From Prosopocoilus inquinatus (Eukaryota; Arthropoda; Insecta; Coleoptera; Lucanidae), in contig CM069873.1 of the NCBI GenBank assembly GCA_036172665.1, forward strand, positions 47,276,001 to 47,340,000: a stretch of DNA of 64,000 nucleotides, read 5' to 3'. The notes beneath the pieces were generated by a model that searched no databases, was not told the origin of the DNA, and worked only from the letters and a program-made list of their open reading frames with translations. A program made the translations under genes and the position numbers. This document shows positions 44,401-56,585 of this stretch, piece by piece. Position 1 is the stretch's first letter. Each line of letters begins with the position of its first letter.

Positions 44401-45196
44401 TTTTACACGAACACGTCTATCACACTTATAGAAACAACATCTAGATTCGCCTCCAAAGAGAACTCGACTCCAGTCGTCGTGTAACCAATCACGTGAAATC
44501 TAACAAATACCAAGTGATCTGTGCGATGTTCTGTAGACAAGGCTGGACCTTGAACAGACATATGACATCAAATTCGCTTCCCCAAGACGTTAACAAACAG
44601 TTTGGATGCTAATTGGAACCCTATGCACTTCCCTTAATTCAAATTGGAATTTTTTGCTTATAACGAACCTCTGTTCTAAAGCAAAAGGTGTCAAAAAATG
44701 GTCTGAATACGGGTTGTTTCACTATGTTTTCCTTTCCTAGACCTTTGAGAATAATCGCCAATCTCTCTATACCGGCTGATAAAAAATATAATGTTCACTT
44801 AAAAAAGTTGAAAACAATTGAAAATTTCGAAAATCTGATAGTCGTTTGTTTCTCCGAGGGCACTACAAAATCGAGCAGACAAGGTCCTGAAACTTTTCTA
44901 ATTTTACTTCGTAAAATTTTAAATGAAAAAGTTAGCTATCGTGGCCATTTCCCGTGAACACCGAGATTTTGTTACTAAATCATTTATAAAATAGTAGGCT
45001 TTTGGAGATGACATTTTAGAGACATAATTAATTTGACATCCTGAACGCGATGCGATGATAAAAAATCTAACATTCCATTTAAAAAAGATGAAAACAATTG
45101 AAAATCTCGAAAACCTGATTGTCATTTGCTTTTTTGAAAGTACCATAAAATCGAAGAGCGAAGCGTCCTAACACCCTGTATGTAACTTTTTTAATG
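41441..45196. repeat. Three tandem copies of a 1252-bp unit (includes LTR end)
   Basis: Units are 41441-42692, 42693-43944 and 43945-45196, each exactly 1252 bp and differing at only a few bases. Each begins with the last 57 bp of the Ty3 LTR, so the duplication postdates that insertion. The joins show 4-bp microhomology (TAGA). Copies 1 and 3 agree at several sites where copy 2 differs. Inside each unit, two diverged ~105-bp subrepeats carry AAAACAATTGAAAAT (near 42310 and 42590). An 89-codon frame repeats in each copy but shows no family features. Confidence 0.95.
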
Positions 45197-45310
45197 TAGA
45201 ATATCTGTGTGTATTGTTTCTTGTTGCTATTATTATCTAACTTTATGTATTTTAATTAATATTATTCATTAATAATTTTGATGTACCAATAGCCAGTTGT
45301 AATTATTATA

Positions 45311-46389
45311 CCGGGTGTCCCGCGCCATGTGCTCACCCTTCCAGATTCTTTATTTATCAATCGATTAACCTGAGTTTTGGAGACAATAAATTAAGCAAAA
45401 ATTGGAATTTTTGGACATACCGTTAGTCGTCATAGGACTTCCGGTTTCGCCGGAAGCGATATCAACTTTCTTATTTTAAATGGAACACCCTATATTTTTT
45501 TACATACTTATAATTTACGGATCATTATGAATCCGAATACGTATCAATTGTTAATTTTGGTTTCCATGACAACAAAAAAAAAAACTATTTTATTTTTCAA
45601 TCTAAAAAACTATGAGTCGCATTTTTTCGATCAAATGCGATCAAGTGTTTCGAGAAAATCACTCCTTTGATGGTATTTTGATTTTTAACATTTTTACAGT
45701 ATTCGAAATTTTCATTAGGCTTTAACTCATTTTTCTCCATAGTCTAAGCTTACTTCAACAGAATATTTTTTTGTGAGTACGCTGATACCAAACACCTCAT
45801 AGTTTCTTTGAAAATAATTTAAAATTGAACATGTCTTATTGAAATTTTACACTCCCTTTATTTTAAATAACTTTCAAAGAAAACATGATGTATTTGATAC
45901 CAACGTACTCAGAAAGAAATATTCTGTTGAACTGAACTAAGAAATATATGAATTTCTATTTAAAAAAATAAGTTACGACCTAATGAAAATTTTAAATGCT
46001 GTAAAAATGTTAAAAAGCAAAATACAATCAAAGGAGGGACTTTCTCGAATACTTAATCTCATTAGATCAGAAAAAATGCGATTCACGGCCTTCTAGATTG
46101 AAAAATAAAAAAGTTTTTTTTCTTTTCGTTTTCATGGAAACCAAAATTAACATTTATACGTATTCGGACTCATAATGATCCGTAAATTTCAAAGATGTAA
46201 AAATACATAGGGTGTTACATTTAAAATAAGAAAGTTGATATCACTTCCGTCGAAACCGGAAGTCCTTTGACGACTAGCAGTATCTTAAAAAATTCCATTT
46301 TTTGTTTAATTTATTGTCTCCAAAGTTCAAGTTAATCGATTAATAAATAAAGATTCTAGAAGGGTGAGCAAATGGCGCGGGACACCCGG
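45311..46389. mobile_element. Palindromic foldback element, 1.08 kb
   Basis: Begins CCGGGTGTCCCGCGCCAT and ends ATGGCGCGGGACACCCGG (one base differs within the arm), flanked by TA on both sides. The two halves are inverted copies almost to the centre near 45850. No transposase. A Tc1/mariner-type non-autonomous element is the likeliest class. Confidence 0.8.
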
Positions 46390-46391
46390 TA

Positions 46392-46651
46392 TGTATTGGC
46401 CGAGATATTGGCGTTTAAATATTTATTTTGTAATCATAAGATCTGTCACTCCTCTTGCGATAATGTAGAATATCGCCCGGAAATTATTGTTCTGTTTTAT
46501 CGATTAAATTTCGACTTTTTAATAAAAATGTAGAATTTATTTTATCTTTGGTTTTACCATTATTAGATAATAATTAATTAAAACGGAAATGCATTTACCA
46601 CCATATATCATGTCACATTTATCAATTATTGGGGTTATTTGTACTGCAGCC
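46392..46651. other. Short unassigned spacer
   Basis: About 260 bp of AT-rich DNA with no recognisable feature, between the palindromic element and BEL-2 copy 2. Confidence 0.4.
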
Positions 46652-46846
46652 TGTTTGACCTTTACGAATTCAATATGTAAAACATTTAATTCGTCGCTTC
46701 AAAATTTTAAAAAATGTTAGAGTGCGGCGTTGATTTCGTTTTGTTATAACAACGATATTCAATTGTAACTTTTTGTATAAACACAACTGTTGTCAAAGAA
46801 TAAAATTCCTTTATATTAAAATACAGTCCACTGAATCATTTCTACA
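46652..46846 (+). repeat. BEL-2 copy 2, 5' LTR
   Basis: 195 bp from TGTTTGAC to TTCTACA. The primer-binding-site-like TTTGGTCCATTCCGAGCC follows at about 46851. Confidence 0.9.
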
Positions 46847-46973
46847 TTATTTTTGGTCCATTCCGAGCCGAATTTTTTGCATTTGACGTTGCAAGTGTGA
46901 AACTAAAGACAGCAGTTGAAATTTTGGGACATGGAACCAGTTCAGGCTACGTGCTCTGGAAGTTAGCATTGTA

Positions 46974-47545
46974 GAGCTGCGGAAACATAAAGCAGGACAA
47001 GTCTTATAACGAAATTTCCGATTATTTTTATAGTGTGAAGTTTCCTTGGTGACGGGCGTGACCCTTCTAATTAATTTATTACCGTCAGTGAACGTCAGGA
47101 ATAACTTGTCAAATTGAGTTCTTAAGAATGTATCCTCTTTCTAAGGGAAATGTAAGTGAAAATTTTCGACCAGCGAATCAAATGGAATTAGTGAAGCCTT
47201 TGGAAGAACTATGTGATATTTTGGATGTGGAATATGTATATTATAAATCTTAATTCAATCAGTCTCCGGACATTTGCATTCAATAATTTAATCGAAAGGA
47301 TGCATGACTTATTTTGTTTCATTTTATTTCGCGTGGCAATAATTGTAAGTAAAATAAAAACTAACTATTACACTAGTCTGATTTATTTGTATGAGGTATT
47401 CGTTCGTTATAATTTTTAATTATAAACGGAATGATTAATCATTTTACTTAATGTGAAGGTTGATAAATTACCATAGTTACCGAAATTTAGAAGTAAGGTT
47501 TAAACTAACGAAAGTTTACTGTCCCGCTTTCTATTTCCCCAACTG
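46974..47545. mobile_element. MITE in BEL-2 leader
   Basis: Flanked by TA (46972-46973 and 47546-47547). Imperfect terminal inverted repeats of about 28 bp: the left end contains GCTGCGGAAACATAAAGC, the right end its diverged inverse GCTTTCTATTTCCCCAACTG. Copy 1 shows the site without this insertion. 572 bp, non-coding. Confidence 0.75.
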
Positions 47546-47890
47546 TACATTGGGACCAACGATTAGGACACGAAACCAGTTCAGGCGACATGTTTTGGAA
47601 GCAGCAATCGAAATTGTGGCAACTTCAGCGAAGATACCACAACGCATCCTCTGTGGCAGTGTCTCAAGCAGCCGATGACGTACTTAGGACTGCGCATCAG
47701 ATGCACCAAGCTTTGTAACGTTAGCTGCAGGAGCTGATCAAGTTCAAGACTGGTTGACAAGTTGCATTTTACGATTATTCAAGAGTGCATTCGCTGCACA
47801 AACATGCACGTATCCAGAGCAGGATAATTTTCGTTTGTGTTACGGTCATTTGTGTTAACTGTATTTGTCTTTATTTACGTTTTTATCAAT

Positions 47891-48762
47891 ATGTCACTAA
47901 AAAAGAACAAAAATGATAGTGAATCGATCAAGCTAAATTGCTTCAAATTGAAATGCGCATTAGTAATATTGAGTCTCATTTACTAGCAGATTTTGCAAGT
48001 ATTCAGTTTGAATTAGAAAGTTTAGAAAAATTTTGTGCAAATCGTTCTTGATTGCAGTGAAAACCTTGAGGAGCCTCTGTACAGCTGTACTGAATTCAAA
48101 GTTTATGCAAAAAAATCCAGCTCTGAAGTCCATCGGGGTGTGGAGAATCCTTTCGCAAAAAGAGTGGGAGTCAAGCTTCCCACAATTGAGTTGCCGATAT
48201 TTTCAGGTCTTTACGAGCAGTGGGTAGAGTTTAGAGATCTTTTCACTTCTTTGGTTCACAATTGTAAGTACATTGAACCAATTCAGAAATTCCATTATCT
48301 TAGGGCGTCCTTAGATGGAGCTGCGGCTCAAACCATCGCTTCAATTAAGTTTTCGTAAGAAATATATATTGTGCTTGGGACATTTTGTGTTTCGAGAACA
48401 AACGCTTAATGGTTCATAATCACCTTCATTCTCTTTTCAACTTTCAAGAAATCAGATCAGATTCCCCAGGTGCTTTTAGAAATCTAGTAGATTTTTTATC
48501 GAAAAATTTACGATCTTTAGAAATTCTAGATGTAAAAACTGATTCTTGGGATCCAGTTATTATTCATTTCGTAACTCCTACGTTAGATCCTGAGACCATT
48601 AGACGTTGGGAACAACAGGAATTCAAAGGGGATCTTCCTACATTAGCAGAGTTTAAACGGTTTCTTTCGAGTTATGCAGATTTCTTGGAAAAGGTGAACA
48701 TAAGTCAAAGAGACGTGATCTTACTCAGTAGAAACATAAGTCGTTTGTGTCAACTTTCGTGA
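47891..48762 (+). pseudogene. BEL-2 copy 2 gag
   Basis: The start MSLKKNKNDSE parallels copy 1, but about 110 bp of the coiled region is deleted soon after. At 48021-48088 a foreign 68-bp piece of the 312-bp repeat unit replaces the local sequence. The capsid core resumes (KRVGVKLPTIELPIFSGLY) with the shared stop at 48356-48358. A second frame (48385-48762) continues to FLEKVN. Broken throughout. Confidence 0.8.
48021..48088 (+). repeat. 68-bp fragment of the 312-bp array unit
   Basis: About 68 bp starting TTTAGAAAAATTTTGTGC and ending ACAGCTGT match the array unit at 12020-12090 with about four differences. BEL-2 copy 1 has unrelated sequence of about half the length at this place. Confidence 0.85.
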
Positions 48763-48779
48763 GTCGAGTCAGCAAAATA

Positions 48780-49079
48780 GATTTTCATGCTTTCATGAAA
48801 TGAATTTCTTGCTTTACCAGTTAACAAAAGAATGGAAAGGGTTTGTGCTTTAAAACTATGCTACAATTGTTTACAGAAAAATCATCAGATTCAGAATTAC
48901 AAGTTAGGACATTGCAAGCGTTGTGGCGTAAAACACAACACCTTACCGCATCCTATTTCAGATACCTCATTTAGTAAAGGCCTTGAACATATCAACTCCA
49001 AAGCAAGGTACAACCAGAATCAAGTTAGTACCACAGTCTGTAACTATTCATCTCAAGGTCAAGTATTACTTGCTAGTGT
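48780..49079 (+). pseudogene. BEL-2 copy 2 nucleocapsid, cut by Foldback-like element
   Basis: The zinc-knuckle stretch (CALKLCYNCLQKNHQI, then LGHCKRCGVKHN) reads in one frame from 48832. It runs into the inserted element at 49080. The corresponding protease start resumes at 52792. Confidence 0.75.
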
Positions 49080-52000
49080 AGCTGTGTGAAGTTGGCCCCC
49101 GACTTATCTTAAAAAAAAATTTTTTTAGCTAAAACGACGCCAAATTGTTTGTAGAGTTATGTAGTGAAAGAATTTTCGTTTGTAGTAAAAAAATAAAAAA
49201 GTTATGGAAGGGAGAAAAAATGGTCATCCCCCAAAATGGGGGGATGACTTCTAACCGGTACTAATCAATGCCAAATTGTTTGTAGTTGTTTGTAGTGAAG
49301 GAATTTTCGTTTGTAACTACAAACATTTTTTCTGGATAACTATCCAGAAAAAAATTTACAACCGCTTGAATGTTAAGGGTGGTACTATTTCCACCCCCGC
49401 AGGAGGGATCACACTATATTCGGTAAACCGTCTCCAAATAATGCGTAGAGGATTATAGTGAAGGAATTTTCGTTTGTAGTTATCCAGAAAAAAAGTTACA
49501 ACCCCGTGAATGTTAAGGGTGACAGTATTTCCACCCCCGCAGGGGGGATCACACTATATTCGGCAAACCGTCTCCACATAATGCGTAGAGGATTGTAGTG
49601 AAGGAATTTTCGTTTGTAGTTATCCAGAAAAAAAGTTACAACCCCTTGAATGTTAAGGGTGGCACTATTTCCACCCCCGCGGGGGGATCACACTATATTC
49701 GGCAAACCGTCTCCAAATAATGCGTAGAGGATTGTAGTGAAGGAATTTTCGTTTGTAGTTATCCAGAAAAAAAGTTACAACCCCTTGAATGTTAAGGGTG
49801 ACAGTATTTCCACCCCGCAGGGGGGATAACACTATATTCGGTAAACCGTCTCCAAATAATGCGTAGAGGATTGTAGTGAAGGAATTTTCGTTTGTAGTTA
49901 TCCAGAAAAAAAGTTACAACCCCTTGAATGTTAAGGGTGGCACTATTTCCACCCCCGCAGGGGGGATCACACTATATTCGGCAAACCGTCTTCAAATAAT
50001 GCGTAGAGGATTGTAGTGAAGGAATTTTCGTTTGTAGTTATCCAGAAAAAAAGTTACAACCCCTTGAATGTTAAGGGTGACAGTATTTCCACCCCGCAGG
50101 GGGGATAACACTATATTCGGTAAACCGTCTCCAAATAATGCATAGAGGATTGTAGTGAAGGAATTTTCGTTTGTAGTTATCCAGAAAAAAAGTTACAACC
50201 CCTTGAATGTTAAGGGTGGCACTATTTCCGCCCCCGCAATTGCGAGAGTTATTTTAACGGCACCGACTGTGCATGCGCCGTGGATCGTGACCACTTAAAG
50301 TCGCCATAGTATGGTCCGACGTCACCAGAGACCGCACGGTCACCCCCACCAGCGCGACCAGACATTCGTTCAGCATTACCCGTGTAAATTCAATCAAACG
50401 AAACACTTTTCATATACTATGTAACTTTGGATCTCATATCTCATAGTCGGTTTAACTGACAAGAGGACCTTTTCTGTATCGAGTACGTTAAACAGACGGT
50501 TGCTATGGAAGCAATCAATTATAAAGCTTTTTGATTGTTTGTTACAGGCCTTTAAATTTAACAAGTTATAACTTCTTACAAGGACAACTACAAACGAAAA
50601 TTCCCTCACTACAATTCTCTACGCATTATTTGGAGACGGTTTACTGAATATAGTGTTATCCCCCCTGCGGGGGTGGAAATAGTGCCGCCCTTAACATTGG
50701 AGGGGTTGTAACTTTTTTTCTGGATAACTACAAACGAAAATTCCTTCACTACAATCCTCTACGCATTATTTGGAGACTGTTTACCGAATATAGTGTTATC
50801 CCCCCTGCGGGGGTGGAAATACTGTCACCCTTAACATTCAAGGGGTTGTAACTTTTTTTCTGGATAACTACAAACGAAAATTCCTTCACTACAATCCTCT
50901 ACGCATTATTTGGAGACGGTTTACCGAATATAGTGTTATCCCCCCTGCGGGGGTGGAAATAGTGCCAACTTTAACATTCAAGGGGTTGTAACTTTCTTTC
51001 TGGATAACTACAAACGAAAATTCCTTCACTACAATCCTCTACCCATTATTTGGAGACGGTTTACTGAATATAGTGTTATCCCCCCTGCGGGGGTGGAAAT
51101 AGTGCCAACCTTAACATTCAAGGGGTTGTAACTTTTTTTCTGGATAACTACAAACGAAAATTCCTTCACTGCAATCCTCTACGCATTATTTGGAGACGGT
51201 TTGCCGAATATAGTGTGATCCCCCCTGCGGGGGTGGAAATACTGTCACCCTTAACATTCAAGGGGTTGTAACTTTTTTTCTGGTTAACTACAAACGAAAA
51301 TTCCTTCACTACAATCCTCTACGCATTATTTGGAGACGGTTTGCCGAATATAGTGTGATCCCCCCTGCGGGGGTGGAAATAGTGCCACCCTTAACATACA
51401 AGGGGTTGTAACTTTTTTTCTGGATAACTACAAACGAAAATTCCTTCACTACAATCCTCTACGCATTATTTGGAGACGGTTTGCCGAATATAGTGTGATC
51501 CCTCCTGCGGGGGTGGAAATACTGTCACCCTTAACATTCAAGGGGTTGTAACTTTTTTTCTGGATAACTACAAACGAAAATTCCTTCACTACAATCCTCT
51601 ACGCATTATTTGGAGACGGTTTGCCGAATATAGTGTGATCCCCCCTGCGGGGGTGGAAATAGTGCCACCCTTAACATTCAAGGGGTTGTAACTTTTTTTC
51701 TGGATAACTACAAACGAAAATTCCTTCACTACAATCCTCTATGCATTATTTGGAGACTGTTTACCGAATATAGTGTTATCCCCCCTGCGGGGTGGAAATA
51801 CTGTCACCCTTAACATTCAAGGGGTTGTAACTTTTTTTCTGGATAACTACAAACGAAAATTCCTTCACTACAATCCTCTACGCATTATTTGAAGACGGTT
51901 TGCCGAATATAGTGTGATCCCCCCTGCGGGGGTGGAAATAGTGCCACCCTTAACATTCAAGGGGTTGTAACTTTTTTTCTGGATAACTACAAACGAAAAT

Positions 52001-52782
52001 TCCTTCACTACAATCCTCTACGCATTATGTGGAGACGGTTTGCCGAATATAGTGTGATTCCCCCTGTGGGGGTGGAATTACTGTCACCCTTAACATTCAC
52101 GGGGTTGTAACTTTTTTTCTGGATAACTACAAACGAAAATTCCTTCACTACAATCCTCTACGCATTATTTGGAGACGGTTTACCGAATATAGTGTTATCC
52201 CCCCTGCGGGGGTGGAAATACTGTCACCCTTAACATTCAAGGGGTTGTAACTTTTTTTCTGGATAACTACAAACGAAAATTCCTTCACTACAATCCTCTA
52301 CGCATTATTTGGAGACGGTTTACCGAATATAGTGTTATCCCCCCTGCGGGGGTGGAAATACTGTCACCCTTAACATTCAAGGGGATGTAACTTTTTTTCT
52401 GGATAACTACAAACGAAAATTCCTTCACTACAATCCTCTACGCATTATTTGGAGACGGTTTGCCGAATATAGTGTGATCCCTCCTGCGGGGGTGGAAATA
52501 GTGCCACCCTTAACATTCAAGGGGTTGTAAATTTTTTTCTGGATAACTACAAACGAAAATTCCTTCACTACAAACAACTACAAACAATTTGGCATTGATT
52601 AGTACCGGTTAGAAGTCATCCCCCCATTTTGGGGGGATGACCATTTTTTCTCCCTTCCATAACTTTTTTATTTTTTTACTACAAACGAAAATTCTTTCAC
52701 TACATAACTCTACAAACAATTTGGCGTCGTTTTAGCTAAAAAAAATTTTTTTTAAAATAAGTCGGGGGCCAACTTCACAGCT
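49080..52782. mobile_element. Foldback-like element: inverted arrays of 140-bp GC-hairpin repeats
   Basis: Ends are AGCTGTGTGAAGTTGG and CCAACTTCACAGCT, with a 9-bp target duplication (TGCTAGTGT 49071-49079, TGCTACTGT 52783-52791; one mismatch). Unique terminal inverted repeats of about 190 bp are followed by 140-bp tandem repeats: about 6 units on the left (to about 50235) and 14 on the right (50585-52560), inverted to each other. A ~350-bp loop (50236-50584) of different composition separates them. Each unit has a GC stem, CCCCC-TGC-GGGGG. Two unit types (ACTGTCACC and AGTGCCACC) mostly alternate. This is the architecture of Drosophila FB elements, which also make 9-bp duplications. No transposase is present. 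Confidence 0.8.
50236..50584. other. Central loop of the Foldback-like element
   Basis: About 350 bp unlike the flanking arrays and locally more GC-rich (50270-50360). Only short frames are present (71 codons on the minus strand at 50394-50609), none recognisable. It may be the residue of a lost internal gene or captured DNA. Confidence 0.5.
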
Positions 52783-52791
52783 TGCTACTGT

Positions 52792-53340
52792 TGTAGTACA
52801 AATTTCTGACGTTCATGGTAATTTCCATAATTGTAGGACACTACTGAACAATGCTTCCATGTCCAATTTCATTTCCGAAGAACTAGTTGACAAATTAGGT
52901 TTGTCGCAAAAGGACATTAACATTATGGTGTTAGGTATTGGTTCTTCTCAATCGGGTTTGAACAAATCTTGCAATGTTTAAATCAAATCTTTACACTCTA
53001 AGTTTCACGCGGATATTCAGTGTTTGGTAATCCCAGATATCACAGGGAATATTCCAGGCATACAATTTGATCCATCGTGTCTTTGGATACCATATAACGT
53101 TAAGTTGGCTGATCCAACTTTTAACATTCCAAACAAAATTGATCTTCTAATTGGTGCAAACATTTTCTGGCGATTAATATGTCCAGGCACAAGGTATTTA
53201 GGGCGCAACAAGCCGATTTTACAAAAATTCAAACTTGGGTGGATTGTTTCAGGTCCTTTATGTTCTTCAGAATGTAGAATCACATCTTGTCACTTTAGCA
53301 AAAATTCAGAAATCCAAACCTGGTTAGGTTTTGGGAAATT
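52792..53340 (+). pseudogene. BEL-2 copy 2 protease
   Basis: Resumes after the inserted element with VVQISDVHGN-like and TLLNNASMSNF-like segments, then the stop after SCNV shared with copy 1 (about 52979). DLLIGANIFWRLI and LGWIVSG mark the C-terminal end. The catalytic Asp-Ser/Thr-Gly triad is not readable. Confidence 0.7.
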
Positions 53341-53346
53341 GAAGAA

Positions 53347-54990
53347 ATGTCAAGTAAACCATCTTTGTCAACTGAGCAAGATCAGACAGAGAAACATTTT
53401 AGCGAAACATTTAGGCGCAATCCTGAAGGAAGATTCATTGTTTCAGTTCCGTTAAGGGATTCGATTAGCAAGTTAGGCGACTCCAAAGATTTAGCAAGAA
53501 ATCAATTCCTAAACATTGAAAGAAAATTCATTTCAAATCATGAGTTGAAACATTTGTATACGGATTTCATGAACGAGTATGAGCACCTTTCACATATGTC
53601 TCTATTTAAGACGTCAGAGGATCAAATCGTTTACTATTCACCTCATCATGATGTGCTAAGAAATCACAATTATACCACAAAGTTAAGAGTGGTTTCAATT
53701 GCTCAGCAAATTCATCTTCTGGTGTATCGTACAATTCATTACAAATGGTTAGTCCAGTCGTTCACGATGATCTTTTATCGATTATAATTAGATTTAGGCA
53801 ACATTCATATGTTATTTCTGCAGACATTTGTAAAATGTATAGACAAATTCTAATCGATGAAGATTTCAGACCACTTCGGTTGATTTTTTGGAGATCTGAT
53901 CCAGAACAAGAACTTCAAATATTTTCACTCAATACTTTGACATATGGTACTGCCAGTGCTCCATTTCTTGCTATACGTTGTCTTAAGCAATTGGCATTAG
54001 AACATGAGTTATCTCATCCTTGTGCAGCTCAAGTGATTAGTCAACATTTTTATGTAGATGATTTACTATTAGAAGCAAATTCTATTGAAGATGCAATTCA
54101 ACTAGCCCGACACGTCAAATCAATTCTTCAATCAGGATGTTTTCCATTGAGAAAATGGAAATCGAACAGTCAAGAGGTGCTAGAAGGTATCAAGGCCAAC
54201 AGTTCTTGCAATGATGTCTTCTATTTCAGTCCTGAAGAGACAAGTAAAACACTTGGATTAATTTGGTCTAGTACAGAAGATCATTTTTTGTTCCAAATGA
54301 GTCTACCTACTTACGTTCGAAAAATCACCAAACGAGTAATTCTTTCAGAAACTTCCAGGATTTTTGATCCCTTAGGCTTGATCAGGCCTGTAGTTATAAC
54401 GGCGAAAATTCGTCTACAGTCATTATGGTCTTTGAACTTGTCGTGGGATCAAGAAGTTCCTGACGAACTGGGAGGAAAGTGGATATCTTTCAGGTCAGAT
54501 ATTTTAGAATTAAAATTTTTGAAAATTCAACGACATGTTTTAGGTAAAAATCCAATTCAAATCGAGTTACATAACTTTTCAGACGCGTCACAAAATGCAT
54601 ATGGTGCTTCCGTTTACATTCGCACCATCGATTCCGATCACAAAGTTCATGTCCATCTCTTGAGTTCTAAAACTAGAAGAGCTCCAATCAACCCAGTCAC
54701 TATTCCAAGACTAGAGTTGTGTGCAGCACTACTTCTTGCTCGACTCGTTGCGAAGGTTAAAAGTTCCTTCTCAATCAAATTTAACAATTACGTTATGTGG
54801 TGCGATTCAACAGTTGCATTAGCATGGATAAGAAGTTCTCCTTCATATTTACAGGCTTTCTTTCTAACAGAGTCGCTGAGATATAAAGAAGCACGCTTAT
54901 TTCGAATTGGAGGTACGTGCCAACCAGTTCAAATCCTGCTGATGTACTTTCCGGAGGTACGTCAGCAAGAGCTTTCTTAAATTTAAAGAC
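53347..54990 (+). pseudogene. BEL-2 copy 2 RT and RNase H
   Basis: The RT N-terminus (53347-53690) ends at the same RVV frameshift as copy 1. The next frame (53745-54980, 411 codons) has KMYRQILID, RCLKQLALEHE, YVDDLLLE (active site, about 54051), then RNase H with ELHNFSDASQNAYG, IPRLELCAALLLA and MWCDSTVALAWI. It has the ~66 bp before YVDD that copy 1 lacks. A frameshift near 54860 moves it off the normal path. Confidence 0.85.
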
Positions 54991-54999
54991 TTGGTTTCA

Positions 55000-56585
55000 T
55001 GGACCTAGTTGGCTTAGTGATATGCCAGATTCTTGGCCAATTGACATTTCTTTACACAATCCTCTCAAATTAGACGAGTTACCGGAAATTCGCAAGCAAA
55101 CGCAATGCTTCCTTCAAGTCAAACACAATGATCTGTTTCCATTTAATCATTAAGAGAGTAACCGCATTTTGTATTCGTTGCTTACACAATTGTAAGGTAA
55201 GATCAGATCAGAGAAGACTTGATATTTTAACCCTAGATGAATTAAATCATTCAATGGAAGTTTTACTTAAGATTGCTCAGAACGAATCCTTTCCAGACGA
55301 AATTCGAGACTTGTTATTGACATCATCAGTCAGCAAAAAAAGCAGGCTTTCTAGCTTAAAACCTTTCCTAGATCAAGGATTCATACGAGTGGGTGGTAGG
55401 CTTTAGCATTCCTCATTTGAATTCAATAAAAAACATCCGATAGTTTTATCTTTTAAGCAACATTTTATCATCTCATTTTTAAACATTTTCGTGTCAAAGC
55501 ATTGCAGTGTGGTCCTCAGTTGTTCGTGATGTTCGTGAATTTTATTGCCCAATTGCAGGTAAAAATCTAGCAAAACGAGTATCCAGAGAGTGCATTACTT
55601 GTTTCAAATTCAATCCAACAACGCAAACTCCTCTCATGTGTAATCTACCAAAACCACGTTTTACTCCAAGCCCACCTTTTACTTTCACAGGAGTGGATTA
55701 CGTAGGTCCACTGTATATCAAAGATAGAAAAGGTCGTGGTTGCAAAACTCAAAAATGTTACCTTTGTCTCTTCATTTGTCTATCCATAAAAGCTGTTCAC
55801 TTAGAAATTGTATCGACTTTGACCACAGAAGCTTTTTTAGAGACTTTTCAGAGATTCATTGCACGCAGGGGAAAGCCATCTCAAGTGTATAGTGATAATG
55901 GTAGCAATTTTATAGGCGCTAATTCTCAATTACAAAAAATTGGAAAATCTTTAGCAATTCAATATGACGCATTAACTGAGAGTTTAGAATCGAATTTCGA
56001 AGTTAAGTGGAATTTCATACTTGCTTATTCTCCACATTTAGGTGGACTTTGGGAGGTTGAAGTTAAGTCTTCTAAATGTCATATAAAAAGAGTTCTTTTA
56101 AATCGATGTTTAACTTTTGAAAATCTTTACACAATAATAACGCAGATAGAAAGTATCTTAAACTCAAGGCCGTTAACACAAATGTCTAGTGACCCAAATG
56201 ATTTAGAAGTGCTGACGCCAGCACATTTTCTCATCGGAAGAACATTCCATGCATTAGCTTACCCAGACGTCCTACATATTCCTGAAAACCATTTGTCACA
56301 TTTTCAACTGGAACATCTGAAGCAACAGTTTTGGTCAAGATGGTCGAAAGAATATGTTAGTCAATTACAACAGCGAACTAAATGGAAGACCAACATCAGC
56401 AATATTAGTGTTGGTGCGATGGTGTTAGTTCGGGATGACAATTTGCCTGCGTTTAAGTTGCGATTCGATCGCATTGTAGAATTACTGACAGGTACAGACA
56501 ACGTAGTCCGTTTTGATTGTATCTATCAAAACGTCAACTGGTATTATAAAGAGCGCCGTTGCAAAAGTGTGCCCACTACCACTTG
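55000..56585 (+). pseudogene. BEL-2 copy 2 integrase
   Basis: The linker (WFHGPSWLSD) and a C-terminal H2C2 region follow across frame changes near 55150 and 55405. The main frame (55507-56586, 359 codons) has CITCFKFNP (zinc end), GVDYVGP (first Asp), YSDNGSNFIG (second Asp) and HLGGLWEVEVK (catalytic Glu), then the BEL C-terminal domain (LTPAHFLIGRTF, WSRWSKEYVSQLQQR). The core triad is complete, but the zinc domain is broken upstream. Confidence 0.85.

Noticed and set aside
42184..45146. An 89-codon plus-strand frame and a 75-codon minus-strand frame repeated three times
   Set aside because: They recur only because the 1252-bp unit is triplicated. They have no recognisable domain or coding signature.
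49290..52560. Regular repeats resembling a CRISPR array
   Set aside because: The units are 140-bp head-to-tail repeats without unique spacers, in opposed orientation and inside a 9-bp-TSD element in a eukaryotic genome.
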